Part shown: positions 46,947 to 59,507 of the stretch, piece by piece
Layout: the number at the start of each line of letters is the position of its first letter
Numbering within the stretch: the first letter of the stretch is position 1
Program-made: the position numbers and the translations under genes
The notes under the pieces: model-generated
The model's input: the letters and a program-made list of their open reading frames with translations, nothing else
What the model was told of the DNA's origin: nothing
Database searches by the model: none
NCBI GenBank assembly: GCA_011317545.1
Contig: WUJK01000003.1
Coordinates: 3,410,001 to 3,474,000, forward strand
DNA from: Coniella vitis
Taxonomy: Eukaryota > Ascomycota > Sordariomycetes > Diaporthales > Schizoparmaceae
Length of the DNA stretch: 64,000 bases
Reading direction: 5' to 3'

Positions 46947-49600
46947 ATGTCGAGCAGGCAGGACAGGGTCGAGTCCATGATAGGCTCCCGGGCCCTGTTT
47001 CCCCAGGGTCCGAGTTTCACGGAGCAGGACTTCTCGACCAAAGATTTTATCACTCGTGACTTTGTAGATGATCTAGCTGAAAGCGCTGTACCCGTCAACA
47101 GGCGCTCCATGCCAGCGGCTCAGGCAGCATTCGACCCAAAACCTTTGATTCGGACCTTTGAGCGTATGTGTTCTCTCTGTGTGGGAGTCGAGCTATGAGA
47201 ATATATACCAGGTATTGACTATTTTGTGTTCCAGATGCTCTGTCACAACTTGGTATCCTGTCCGAAAAGCTCGAAGAGGAGGAATCAGGTCTGCAGGCCG
47301 AAGTGCGACGAGCAGAAATGCAACACGACCGTACCCTAGATGTCCTCGGTCGCAAACTTGACGAGTCCATGGCACAATTCGAGGCGCTCGATTCCGCCTT
47401 GAACCATCCAAACGGAGTGAATGGCAATGATAGATTCGGCCGCAGTGATGTTGGTGGCAACATCGCAGTGCAAATTGGCGAGAACCTCGAGGAGCTAGAC
47501 AGAAAGCGGAGGAGGGCGCTGGACGCCAATTTCCTTATACGATGCTGGAACGAAGTCTACGAGAATGGTCAGCTCACATCTTTAGAAGAGATGAAAAGGC
47601 AAGGCGGCGCCGAAAACAAGGTTCGATGTGCGACCATTGCTCGGCAGTTGATGCGCATTAGCCAGAGGCTGGACCCGACATCTTGGGGGCAGGTCAATGG
47701 ATTTCGACGCGGCGGCACGACAAACGGGGTGACTGGTATCAGAAACCACAACACGCGAGAGGTCCTGGAAAAATACTGCGAGGTCCTAGAGCAGGATCTT
47801 CTCGAACAGTTCAACAGGAGCTACCGCGCCCAGAACTTTCCCGATATGATGCAATGCGCAAAGGTCCTCCAGGATTTCAACGGCGGCTCCAGCGTTACTG
47901 CTACTTTTGTAAATCAACACGACTTCTTCATCAACAGAAACCAGCTTCTCGCGGACGAGGTCACCGGTGATGACGAGAGCTGGGAACAGCTCGCAGACCC
48001 AGACAAAGAACCGCCAGGGGTTGAGCAGAGTTTACAATCACTTGTTGATGAAGTCAGAGTCATCATGCAGGAGGAGTCATTCATAATCAAGCAGGCCTTC
48101 CCGTTCGCTGAAACGGTCTTGATCAAATTTATCCAAAGAGTGTTCCAGCAGTCCATACAACAGCGTCTCGAAAGAGTACTGGAGAAGGCGGACTCTGTCT
48201 CATCACTAGCATTCTTGCGGACGCTTCATGCCGCAAGGACGTACATCGGTCAGCTCATTGAAGATCTCAAGACGCATGGGCTCACGGAGCATCCAGAGCC
48301 TTGCTCCGCACAGATTTCCCAGACTTTGGACCAGCAAATTGACGAATTGTTTGTCCCGTACCTTGTGGGCAATTCATACATTGACAGAGAACGGAAGAAT
48401 TTGGAAGAACTCTACAGTTCGCTGCTTTTCAAATACACAATATTTCACTCAAGACGCAAGAAAGGACCGACAGGCTTTATGGCAGCTATAGCCCAGCAAG
48501 GCTCGCAGCTCCTGACATCAGCCAAGGAAAAATATCTCGAGCGTCTTGAATCGTCGGATCTGACCCCAACCCAAAAGGCCACGATGTTGCGTGTTGCTGG
48601 AGTTAAGGATAATAACGGTGACAAGAATGATATTGAGGTCTCAGAAGAGGATGGTGTCCTGAGCGTCCAGGTCGCGCAAAGAATGATGAAGTGGCTTGCA
48701 GAGAGCGTTCGACGAACGCTAGAGTTGGGTTCGCAGTCCGATACAGCCAAAGACGTCAACAGTCTTCTCAACCTTCTCCTGACCAGTATGGGCCAGGTTT
48801 ACGTCGAGACCTCTCTCGATGCCGCCCTCGATGCAGCTGCATCCCAGGAGAACTCGAAGAACGAGCCTGACCTCGCATATCTACCTTCTATTCGCCCGGC
48901 GACTACAATTGCCAACATCATGTCACGGTTCGTCCACACAGTCATGATTAGGTTAGCAGAGGGAAATGCGACGGTCCGTCGCAATATGGAAGCTCAAGTA
49001 AAGATGGGCATGGAGTCAATCGAGAGGAAAACGAATAATGTCGTGAAAAGCTCCATCGACGTCGTTGTGAATTGGGTCTCCAGAGCTCTCTCTACGCAGA
49101 AGAAGACGGATTTCAAAATGAAGGATAATGAACTCGAGGCCATGGCCGAGCTTATGCAAACACCAACTTGTCAGACCATCTGCAATTTCCTGAAGAGAGC
49201 GTTCAATCTCGCTAAACAGGCCATTGATGGTCACAATATCGAAATCTTTAGCAACGAGCTGGCGCTGTCCCTGCACCGCTTGCTTTTCGAGCATTTTAAG
49301 AAATTCTCTGTCAACGCAACAGGAGGTCTAATGGTGACCAAGGACCTCAACAGGTACATTTCAACGCTTAAGGAATGGCCGCTCAACAATGATGTTAAGA
49401 GCTCTCTAGACCTGTTGCCCGAAATTGGTTACCTGTTCATGATTGGTCCTGAAGCTCTGCGTGAGAAGTCCCGCAACTTGACGACAGGCACTGTGACAGT
49501 GGGAGGGAAGAAGTTGACCAAGACAGATTTCAAAGCTTTTGTAGCAAAGAGAGAGGACGCTGGCAGTGTGGGCGTACAGAGTGTGCTGAATGGATTATAA
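46947..49600 (+). CDS. sec10: Exocyst complex subunit Sec10
   Basis: Core exocyst component that tethers secretory vesicles to the plasma membrane at growth sites such as the hyphal tip. Exon 1 (46947-47163) and exon 2 (47235-49600), joined over a 71-nt intron (GTATGT donor, CAG acceptor), give 860 aa, a normal fungal Sec10 length. The N-terminus has FTEQDFSTKDFITRDFVDDL and FDPKPLIRTFE, with the intron placed right after it so that HALSQLGILSEKLEEEESG continues a coiled coil near residues 74-130. The rest is the helical-rod Sec10 domain, with RLDPTSWGQVNGF, NREVLEKYCEVLEQDLLEQF-like helices, and a C-terminal bundle ending VGVQSVLNGL. The start at 46947 was chosen because the upstream open frame looks non-coding; the Met 11 codons later is an alternative. 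Confidence 0.93.
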
Positions 49601-52524
49601 GTGTAAGAGTACACCAGGTTGGCGTGGCGCCCGGATCGGCAGTATGACACAAGTCAATGGCATAGCGATTCTATTCGAACGATACCAACATTCAAACGCG
49701 AAACAATCTAAAGACTGGCAACCCAGAGTCCGCTTTTTATTGTGATTGTTCTATCTTAATTGTATCGGACGCTTGTTACTTTAAGAGAAAGCCTACCTTT
49801 CAAAGATATCACAGCCGCATTGGCGATTCTCGCGACAGGCCGACTGCAACTGTCACTCGGTGAAACAAGGTTTCGGTCCTTAGGGTGGGCTATTATACAC
49901 AGCTCGCAGTCTTTGGCGTCCCCAATCGTCCAGAAGACTTGGTCGAGCAATTAACTCTCAGTCCAGCACACAGTAGATTCAGCAAGTGCCCGAACCTGGG
50001 GCGTTCATGACCACTGCGACCTAGAAGATATTCAGGACTATGGAGGCGCAATGACCGTACAGCAGCACTAGACGCCTGACTGCAGCCAACACCCCTCTCA
50101 GCATGCTCCTTCCTATCGAATGTTCGCCCTCGCCCGCCGGGTCAACAAACCAACTCGTGTTATGGAAAGCTCCATGTATTCATAGGTCGGCCGTTGTAAT
50201 TCATGTTGGGGGGTTGCTTTCTCCCGGGCTATTGGGAGGTCTTTCTAGAAAGCACAGTAGTTTCGGTCTAGCTGTGGCTTTTTCATACGTAACGCAGACA
50301 TGACCATAGGTGATCCCAATGGTGATCGATTGCTCTTGTTTATTCGCCTCTTTAACTTGAATCAGACATCACCATGTATTCGCCCCTCAGAGTGATCCTG
50401 TGCTTCGTCTCTTCATTAGTTTTCCAGGTCTCCAGCTGAAGATCCTCAATCTTTCAGACGTACCGTACAACCTTTGCCTTCTTGACCAGACAAGCTCCCT
50501 GGGCCTCTCATGTCCAAGTGGACTCCTTATTCATATGCCAAGGCACCGAGACAAAACTCCTGGGCTGTTACACTTCGGACCCTTGCAACGATGGCGAAGG
50601 CACCTGGCCCCAGTCCGACCTGAGATACCCCCATTTTTGCTGCATCCGATCACGACAGGATTGATGCCCAGGCATGCAGTGGCGGGAGCGGTGGTGTTGA
50701 ATGGTATACTTGTCACGACGCCACGGATCCTTTTCTGGGTTGCTGTTTGTGCAATGCTTGTGATACTGCTGCGGGACGTGCAAGTGGGGATTTGATGGCT
50801 GTGCAATTATCAAGGAATGCGGCCATTTTTGACGGCGGCGCGGGGGAAAGGGGGAGTCTACGGCGACGAAGATGAAAGAATATCCTCTTCATGACGACGA
50901 CGATGATAACGGGAATGAGTCTTGGTGTTGCCAGCGTAAGCTTGCCGAGTCGGACATAGACAACCATTGCAACCGTAAAGTCATCATTGGCGTCCACTCT
51001 GCAGCATATGCCATGTTCTGGTTCATCTGGCCGTGCAAATACAGACATTTGTATCGGGGGCTCATTAATGGCTGATTCCTCGCTGGAGTGTTGCTCATTT
51101 ATGGAGGGCGCTGCTTAAGAGCCAGGCGGGGAATCGTTGTCAGAGGTTGTCGCCGCCAACGCTGAGTATTTTGGCATACAACCTTCGAGCACTGCAGTAC
51201 GCTGTTCTGTCCTCCACCAGGACCCAGCGTCGCCACTCGAGACTATAGAAGAGCCCGATGCGACGCATCCCCAAAGTAACTCATGGATAGAAATGGCCAC
51301 CAGGATGTCCCCATCTCAATACTGGGAAGCAGATAGGAATATAGCAACATTTTGGCTGTCAACGCTGTAGCAGTAGTCTGAGTTTCTAGGACTGGTATAT
51401 GCTGAAAGCCAGGCTTCGAAGGAATGTTGGATGGTCGTCTATCCATAACTTTAATATACTAAGTATTCTGGGCGATATCTTTAGCACGAAAGATGTGAGC
51501 GCCCTTTTTTCCTCTTCCTTCTTGGTTCAGATCTTCACATGATTTCCACGGCTGTTCCACCAGCTTCCATGCCATGCGCGAGTGTCTCATATACCAGCCG
51601 GAACATCACTCGGGCCAACAGACATGATCGATATATGTGACGACAATTTCTGCGTATCTGGTAATATCAGTTATTGCAACCACTCGCTCAGAGCTTGGAA
51701 GAAGTACGAAGCGTCTCGAGTCCTGACTTGTAAGCGCCCCTTCAATCATATTGGATGGGTGGCAGCCTTGGCCACAGCCTTGCGTGGCAGAGTGGAGTAA
51801 GGCTCTTCTGGACACTTCTCTGGGTAACGAGTGACCCCACCAAGCTCTCTCGGCAAGACTGCCGACAGGCTATAGTCAGTGGGCTGCAACCTTATCGGTC
51901 GGGTGATAAGTCATGTTCGCCGGGAACAAGGTAGTATGTACATAGCACCAGTGCCTAAAAGGTGCTGCAAGCCGGCATCCGTCGCAAAGCCTGGCAGGAA
52001 AGCCGAGCTGAGATTGGGGCTGGGCTGCAAGTAAAGTGTCATCGGCTAGTGGCCAGCCATTGCCCCTCTGGCGCTGCTTTTGGACACGTTTTAACACTTA
52101 TTGATAACTTGTCGCCCTCCTGCGCGAGACGCTCCTTCGTCAGTCCTATTCCTTTCTTCTTCATGTTATTCGAGGCAGCGTTGCGTATTCGAGAGCGCGT
52201 CAACGTTCTCAAGTCTGATTCTCTGGAAACTCGGGCAGTCCAGATTCGTCTTTGTTCTCTCGAGCTTCTCTTTCTCTTTTGGGACGGGATTCTAGCACAC
52301 AATTAGTACTTTAGCAGCCCGAAATCTACAGTACTGAGTAGGTACTTGTTACTTATCCACCCACGGCTGCGGTAAACCGGTCCCTGGCGGCCTGTGGCAC
52401 CCCTGGTTCCTGACAGCTCAACGCCCGCTCGCTACTTTCTCCGTAGCTGTTCCAGCTCAACTTCTTCCTTCTCTCCACCACCTGGGCCGTTTCGGAGAGC
52501 ACTTCTCAAGCCCACTGCATCAAA
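49601..52524. other. Intergenic stretch ahead of the SERCA gene
   Basis: About 2.9 kb that contains the sec10 3' UTR, the SERCA promoter and no clearly supported gene. A weak candidate for a small secreted protein at 50374-50664 is listed separately. Close to 52300-52524 the sequence becomes C/T-rich, as in other leaders of this window. Confidence 0.45.
50374..50664 (+). pseudogene. Possible small secreted Cys-rich ORF, interrupted
   Basis: An ATG at 50374 opens a signal-peptide-like start (MYSPLRVILCFVSSLVF) that hits a stop at 50437-50439. Downstream in the same frame, up to the stop at 50662-50664, lies a Cys-containing segment with LFICQGTETKLLGCYTSDPC and FCC. The stop lies between GTCTCC/GTCTCT donor-like sites and a CTTTCAG acceptor ending at 50457, giving an implausibly short (30-51 nt) in-frame intron. 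So it is either an unusual two-exon effector-like gene, a pseudogene, or chance. No family was recognised. Confidence 0.2.
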
Positions 52525-55500
52525 ATGGAGAACGCTTTTGCAAGATCGACAGACGATGTCCTGTCGGCCTTGGGCGTCAATGCCTCCACTGGCTTGACAG
52601 ACGCACAGGTGCACGAACTACGAAAGAAGCATGGCAAGAATGGTACGCAACTGCGCCCTCAGCCCGCTCTGCCCTCTACTGCCGCCTTGTTTTGTACTGA
52701 CAAATCCATGACCTGCAGCTATCGCAGAAGAGCCACCTACGCCCCTGTGGGAGCTCATCCTCGAACAATTCAAAGATCAACTCGTCCTCATTCTCCTCGG
52801 TTCCGCTGCCATCTCTTTTGTCCTTGCTCTCTTCGAGGACGAGGGTGGATGGAGCGCATTTGTCGACCCCGCTGTTGTAAGTTCGCCCCACGCGCGCGCG
52901 CGCACGGGACAGGAAGCCTCTATATAGACGAGCCTGCTAACAAGTTGGTGTGCCTCAGATCCTGACCATCCTGATCCTCAATGCCGTCGTCGGTGTCTCT
53001 CAAGAAAGCAGTGCAGAGAAAGCTATCGCTGCGCTTCAAGAATACTCGGCCAATGAGGCTAATGTGTTGCGCAACGATGGACATGTTTCAAGAATCAAGG
53101 CTGAGGATCTTGTACCTGGCGATATCATTTCGGTTTCAGTCGGCGACCGGATCCCCGCAGACTGTAGACTTCTTGTCATTGAGAGCAACTCCTTCGCTGT
53201 AGACCAAGCTATTCTGACGGGCGAGAGCGAGAGCGTTGGCAAGGACTGCCGGGCGGTAGTCAAGGACGACAACGCCGTCAAGCAGGACCAGGTCAACATG
53301 CTCTTCTCTGGAACTACTGTCGTTACTGGAAGGGCCAAGGCTGTTGTGGTGCTAACCGGATCCAACACGGCCATTGGTGACATTCACGAGAGCATCACCG
53401 CGCAAATCTCCGAGCCGACGCCTCTCAAGCAGAAGCTGAATGACTTTGGAGACAGTCTTGCCAAGGTTATCACTGTCATTTGCATCCTCGTCTGGCTCAT
53501 CAACATTCCCAACTTCAAGGATCCCAGCCACGGAACCTGGGCCAAGGGCGCTATATACTACCTCAAGATTGCCGTGTCCCTTGGTGTGGCCGCTATCCCC
53601 GAAGGTCTGGCTGTCGTCATCACAACCTGTCTCGCTCTAGGAACCCGCAAGATGGCGGCCAAGAACGCAGTGGTTCGCAGTCTACCCTCTGTCGAGACTT
53701 TGGGCAGCTGCAGTGTTATCTGCTCTGACAAGACTGGTACTCTCACTACCAACCAAATGAGCGTTAACAAGATTGTCTACCTCAACGAAGCGGGTACTGA
53801 CTTGGAGGAATTGGACGTTTCCGGCACTACCTTCGAGCCGAAGGGCGACATCACCTACAACGGTCAGGTAGTCATGGATCTGTCTCAGAAATCTTCTACC
53901 GTCCGCCAGATAACTGAAGTCGCCGCTCTCTGCAACGACGCCAGACTGGCATACGACTCCCGAAACGGCTTCACCAATGTCGGCGAGCCGACTGAGGGTG
54001 CACTTCGAACACTCACTGAGAAGGTGGGGCCCTGTGCGCCTGCTGCTACTGTTCCAGATGAACGCGTCCACTACGCTAGCGCATGGTATGAGAAACAATT
54101 CAGCCGCCTCGCTACTTACGAGTTCTCTCGCGATCGCAAGAGCATGTCTGTCCTGGTAGAGAACAATGGCAAGCAGAAGCTCCTTGTCAAAGGTGCCCCC
54201 GAGTCTATCATCGAACGATGCACCAATGTGATTCTAGGAGCCAACGGCAAGAAGGTTGAGATGAATGGAAAGCTTTCGGATCTTATCATGCGCGAGGTCA
54301 CTGACTACGGCAACCGCGGTCTTCGTGTCATTGCGCTGGCAAGTCTGGACGACATCTCGGACAACAAGCTCCTGCTTTCTGCAAAGTCTACCGCTGATTA
54401 CACCAAGATTGAGCAAAACCTGACTCTGATTGGCTTGGTCGGTATGCTGGATCCTCCTCGTCCTGAAGTCCCAGCTTCCATCGCCAAGTGTAAAGAGGCC
54501 GGCATTCGCGTGATCGTCATCACTGGCGACAACAGGAACACCGCTGAAAGCATCTGCCGTCAAATCGGTGTATTTGGCGAGACTGAAGATCTGACTGGCA
54601 AGAGTTTTACAGGTCGCGAATTCGACAATCTGAGCAAGTCGGAGCAGATTGAGGCAGCCAAGAAGGCATCACTGTTCTCTCGTGTCGAACCGAGCCACAA
54701 GTCGAAGCTGGTTGATCTTTTGCAAAATTTGGGCGAGGTCGTGGCCATGACTGGCGACGGTGTCAACGACGCTCCTGCGTTGAAGAAGGCTGATATCGGT
54801 GTTGCCATGGGTTCTGGTACAGATGTGTCAAAGCTGGCCGCCGACATGGTCCTTGCCGACAACAACTTCGCAACTATCGAGGTCGCTATCGAAGAAGGTC
54901 GGTCCATTTACAACAACACCCAGCAATTTATCCGTTATCTCATCTCTTCCAACATTGGCGAGGTCGTTTCGATCTTCTTGACCGCGGCTCTTGGTATGCC
55001 TGAGGCCCTCATTCCTGTCCAACTTCTCTGGGTCAACCTTGTTACGGATGGTCTTCCCGCTACTGCTCTCTCGTTCAACCCACCTGACCACGATGTCATG
55101 CGTCGTCAACCCCGCAAGCGCGACGAGGCTCTTATTGGCGGCTGGCTCTTCTTCCGGTATCTCATTATTGGTACATATGTCGGCCTCGCTACGGTGGCTG
55201 GCTATGCTTGGTGGTTCATGTTCTACTCGGGCGGTCCACAAATTACCTTTTGGCAACTGTGCCACTTCCACCGCTGCTCCTCGGATTTCTCAGAGATTGG
55301 TTGTCAGATGTTCTCGAATGACATGGCCAAGTCCGCGTCCACCGTGTCGCTGTCTATTCTGGTGGTTATTGAGATGTTCAACGCCATGAACGCTCTCTCG
55401 TCCAGCGAGTCTCTCCTGACCCTGCCATTGTGGGACAATATGATGCTGGTGTACGCAATTGCCTTGTCGATGGCCCTGCACTTTGCACTTCTGTACACGC

Positions 55501-55726
55501 CTTTCCTGCAGTCGCTGTTCTCGATCCTACCATTGAACATGGCCGAATGGAAGGCTGTCTTCATCATTAGTGCTCCTGTGATGTAAGTTTGTTCTGTCCT
55601 GTCGGCGTATCTCACACTTTGCTAATACCTCTGCCCAGTCTCATCGATGAAGTCTTGAAGTTCTTTGAGAGGTCATTTTTCATGCAGAAGACGACACATG
55701 TCACCACCAAGGCGAAGAAGCAGTAG
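52525..55726 (+). CDS. SERCA-type Ca2+-transporting P-type ATPase
   Basis: P2A-type ATPase that pumps Ca2+ into the ER or related stores, comparable to Neurospora NCA-1 and animal SERCA. Four exons, 52525-52642, 52719-52876, 52959-55582 and 55639-55726, separated by introns of 76, 82 and 56 nt, give 995 aa, the full SERCA length. Motifs in order: TGES of the actuator (179-182), PEGL in the fourth membrane helix (AAIPEGLAVVITTCLALGTR), the phosphorylated DKTGTLT (Asp349), KGAPE of the nucleotide domain, and TGDGVNDAPALKKADIG (Asp692 region). Membrane helices 5-10 follow, with NIGEVVSIF and LWVNLVTDGLPA carrying Ca2+ ligands. The C-terminus KAKKQ fits the KxKxx ER-retrieval pattern. Intron 2 contains a (CG)n run. 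Convergent with pup3. Confidence 0.95.
52890..52904. repeat. (CG)n run within SERCA intron 2
   Basis: An alternating CG tract lies inside the 82-nt second intron, shortly after its GTAAGT donor. Alternating CG is capable of the Z-DNA form; no function is evident. Confidence 0.85.
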
Positions 55727-56261
55727 AAGAGAGTGACTAGACGTCAACAAGGTTAGATTGCATCATACACGGCATAAAAGGGAGTTTGTGTATACACAGG
55801 GTGGACTTGGTGTTGGAATTAGATTTCATAAAGGGGGCCTACCACGCGGTGTACAGTGTACTGTATGGGCTAGCTTGAATCAATCCAAAATCGAGATAGG
55901 ATACATATCTTAAAGTAGAAGAACGCGTGGGAACGTGAACGTGGTAAAATCGCTTGCTTCGAAGAACCATACGATCAATCCCTTCCAGCTCGTGATAGGA
56001 AGCACGTGTCATCAAAACTGCATATGATGCTGTTATTGTCATCAACTATAAGATTTCTTATTCCGGCCCCTTTAGTCATTCGCAGCCAGTGTGTAATGTT
56101 GTTGTGCATCTCTATCGTACAATGCCAAAATAAAATCGTAGCTGCTCGATTGAACCGTATACGGTACCCGAGGCAGCATCTCTTGCTCTCCCTTCGCTTG
56201 CGTCTCTCTAGAACAACGCCAGTCGTTCTGCCCCTACAGAATTGTCCCACCCATGTTGCGT
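55727..56261. other. Convergent intergenic region, SERCA / pup3
   Basis: A 535-bp AT-rich interval that should contain both 3' UTRs. No gene is seen. Confidence 0.5.
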
Positions 56262-57129
56262 CTAGTCCTGGCGACCCTTCAGCAACCTCTTGGTAACCTT
56301 GTCCTTTTCGATGATGTACACATGTGCGCCCCAGCCCGATAGGGCATCTCGATCGACGGCATTAAGGAGGGACTGGGAAATGGTCTCGAAAAGCTCATCG
56401 GGGCCCTAAACCAGGTGACAGTCCATATTAGTTTGAGAAGCAGACACAAAAAGGAACTAGAGACAAGCCTGGCAGCATATGTCCTAGGTGAAGACCAGAA
56501 AACATACCAAATCCGGCTCCCACAAGTTCTCACACATGCCAAACAGCTGTTCCGTTGCCGTCCCGCTGACGATGAAATCCTTTGCGAAGTCGATACAGCC
56601 AATGCTGTCGAAGCCGCAAATAAACGGTTTGCCCGTCTTGGGATCGAGTCCTGCCACAACGGGGGAGACAAAGTAGGGGCCGAAACGGCGCTCGTAAAGA
56701 GACGACGAGACGAGGTTGGCAAATGTTGTGGGGCTAATGGCGCGTTCCTCGCGTAGGCGGTACATGTTGACCTTGTACCGAAACAGGTCCGAGACGGTGC
56801 TGACGTCGGTTGCGAGACCCGTTAAGCCTAGGTAGACGGCGGAGCCGTAGGAAAATATTTTGGGAAAGTTGTTGGAAACGGTGAGTGCTTGGAGGCCGAG
56901 ACGCAGGTCGCACGCTATGGCGACACAGTCCTTGCCTACCATGGCAACGCAGGCGCCGCCGTCTGTTAAGCGGAAGAAGAGGTCAGTATGGACATCGTTG
57001 TGCAGAGTATTTTGCCGAGACGGGTGAGATGCGGTCCGTACTTATTGAGAAAGGAGACGACTGCGGTTGAGAGGTTAGCTACGATGATGGCGGCTTGTTG
57101 TGGATTGGGGAAGTGGTAGGACTTACCAT
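56262..57129 (-). CDS. pup3: 20S proteasome subunit beta-3 (Pup3)
   Basis: Structural, non-catalytic beta subunit of the 20S core particle. Four exons on the minus strand: 57129-57127 (only the ATG), 57060-57042 (19 nt), 56962-56508 and 56405-56262, with introns of 66, 79 and 102 nt and canonical borders (GTAAGT, GTACGG, GTATGT donors). The product is 206 aa, the normal Pup3 size. It starts MSSPFSINGGACVAMVGKDC, matching the family N-terminus; the two tiny exons are needed to build it. Further family blocks are IACDLRLGLQ, GLATDVSTVSDLFRYK, LYERRFGPYFVSPVVAGLD and CGFDSIGC. The splice to the last exon gives NLWEPDLGPDELFETISQ. It ends LLKGRQD. Shares a 776-bp divergent interval with a Cdc48 adaptor gene. 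Confidence 0.95.
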
Positions 57130-57905
57130 GCTATTGGTCTGAACTGAAGGTGCTCAAGGAAATTGTGAAAGAGGGAGATGGACAGAGATCCTGAGATTCT
57201 CTAGTATCTGTACGCAAGAGGGGATGTGTGGGAAGTCGCTGGTGGAGGACGATGGTGGTGGTAATCGTCGGATTGGAATTGAGTTGTAATATGCAGTAGA
57301 ACAAGCAGCAGCTAGCTGACGTTTGGGCGAGGCTCTAGCAGGTGCAGTTGAGAGCTCGTCCGTGAGTCGGTCGTGCAGGCAACCCAAGCTGGCGCGTTGC
57401 AGCACCCACCCCCGGCTTGCTTGGAGGCGGAGAGGGGGACCCCTGGAAGCCTGCTATCTAGTGCTGATTGGTTCGGCACGGCAGAGCTTCTGGCGCCTTC
57501 TGCTGGGGCTCTTTACTTTAACACACGCAGTGACCTCACTGCGAGGCTGCCTAATAAAGAGTGCATGGTGCTGCGTGGATTGCGAAGCAACGCAAATGCC
57601 AGCGATTCATACATCAACTAAGCCGAATGCCCGGTTGCTTGTCAACCCACCTGATCGCGTTCCATCTTTCGCTGCTTTCCAAGAAACCCAACTACGATCA
57701 TCTGTTTGTCCAAAGCGTGCTTCATCTGCCACTTGCACTGTTGCTACTGCTGCTCGTTTTCAACGTGCCCCGCGATTCTGCCAACCGAGGGGCACCGAGA
57801 CGATACCACGCGCATCATCCGTCGGGGGCTAGCTGTTCATAAAGCTATTTCAAGAACGAGTACAAGTCTAGTTCGAAATCTCCATACGATAAGACTGGCC
57901 CAAAA
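57130..57905. promoter_or_regulatory. Divergent promoter region, pup3 / ubx4-like
   Basis: A 776-bp interval between two ubiquitin-proteasome genes read in opposite directions. An inverted CCAAT (ATTGG) lies near 57466. I looked for the yeast Rpn4 site GGTGGCAAA on both strands and did not see it. Other elements were not identified. Confidence 0.45.
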
Positions 57906-59507
57906 ATGTCTTCCACCTCCGTACAGGTCTGGGCGCAGGACCTTCGGAAGGCCGTAGTCAAGGTCACACCGAGCACATCGATGTTCAGTGTCTTAGAGGA
58001 GGCATGTCAGAAGCTCAAGCTGCCTGCAGACAAGTACACATTGAAGTGAGTATTGTGTTGAATACTCTATCATGGCAACGCTCAATCCTGACTCTGGCTA
58101 TTTCCCAGACACCAGAAGAAGCAGTTCCAACTGAACGATGCCTTCCGAGTAACCGGCCTGCCTCCGGGCGCTCGACTAGACCTCGTCGCCAAATCCAAGA
58201 CGCCGACGGTTGTCAATATTGCATTAACGTTGCCCGAATCCCTGGTGCAAACCCCTTCAGAGCGAAGACTCACACGGAAGTTTCGCAATGACACGACCCT
58301 GTGGAAGATGTTGCGCCAATTCGAGGCCGATGCCGTGGCAGAGAACAGAAAACTAAACTTTACAGACCGCGCCATCCCGCAGACAAGCAACGGTGCAGAA
58401 GCCGGTAGCGGTCAACTATACTACGAGATGCCGGTACTGAGGATTATGAACAGGGAAGTTTCATCGCTTGTGGACTTCCAGAAGACACTGTCACAGTTGG
58501 GGTTGGACTCTGGCAGCCACGCTGTGCAGCTTGCGTTTAAGCCAACCCAGCAGACGCTTGGCGAGGCTATGCAGGAGATATCACAGTTCTTCAGGAACGA
58601 GGAGGCTGCTGAGGCCAGTGAAAAGAAAGCGGCAGTCAAGGCAAAACAGTCGCCGCCGGCGAGCTCGGCGCTAGCATCGTCTGACGCCAAAACTGACGTG
58701 GCGACGGAGGCAACACATAATGAGGTGTCTCGCGTCATGGCTGAAGAAAAACCACCGACGTCAGCCGCAGGCGCAGCACCAGACGCTATGGACATCGACG
58801 AACCTGCGTTATTAACGCACGATCCTCTCAAGCCGACTGGTATCTTCTCCGCCCCATCCAATAATACCCCAGTGGCGGCTTCCATCGACCTCCCCGACTC
58901 CTATTACACGCCTACCATAGCACATGCTCAAATGCATCAGCACAAACTTCAAGAACATGCGGTCAATAGGCGACTGAAATCCGATGCGGAAATAGAGGCT
59001 GAAGCCCGCGCCGAAGAGGCAAAGGTTGCAGCGGTCAAGCGCATTACAGTCAAGGCACGCTTCCCGGATGGAACCGCTGCACAATGGGATTTTGGACCCA
59101 ACGATACAGGTGCGATGCTATACAAGGCTGTGCGTAGCGTGATGGCAAATGAAACGGCGCCGTTCAAGATTGTGTTGCCGGGTCCGCCGACAGCCTCAAG
59201 TCATATCAAGGATGATGCGACACCAAAGCACAACCTCATTAAGGCTTACAAATTGTCTGGACGGGTGCTTGTCAACCTCGTTTGGGAAGATAATGTCCCA
59301 CAGGATGTGAAGAAAGCACGCTTCATGAAAGCTGAGTTTGCTAGCATCGCGCAAAAGGTCGAGGTTCCAGATATCCCGGTGGTGGAGGACGAGCCCGAAT
59401 CCAATGTTAAGCCTCAACAAGCTATTCCAAAACCCACAGAGCCAAGCGATAGTTCAGGACCCAAGAAAATACCGAAGTGGCTTAAGGGATTGGGTGGTAA
59501 GAAATAG
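57906..59507 (+). CDS. ubx4: TUG/Ubx4-type UBX protein, Cdc48 adaptor
   Basis: Adaptor for the AAA-ATPase Cdc48/p97, of the TUG (ASPSCR1)/yeast Ubx4 type. Exon 1 (57906-58045) and exon 2 (58109-59507), joined over a 63-nt intron (GTGAGT donor, CCCAG acceptor), give 512 aa. Residues about 7-80 form a TUG-UBL1-like ubiquitin fold (KVTPSTSMFSVLEEACQKL, then GLPPGARLDLV). A second ubiquitin-like region spans about 90-190 (MPVLRIMNREVSSLVDFQKT). A low-complexity acidic linker follows. The UBX domain at about 354-440 begins ITVKARFPDGTAAQWDF; the usual FPR loop is not obvious and is perhaps represented by the LPGPP segment. The C-terminus is basic (KIPKWLKGLGGKK). Divergent from pup3, which supports a protein-turnover role. 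Confidence 0.88.

Noticed and set aside
50400..50795. 131-codon plus-strand frame
   Set aside because: It has no good ATG and no recognisable domain, and it overlaps the other candidate frame at this site.
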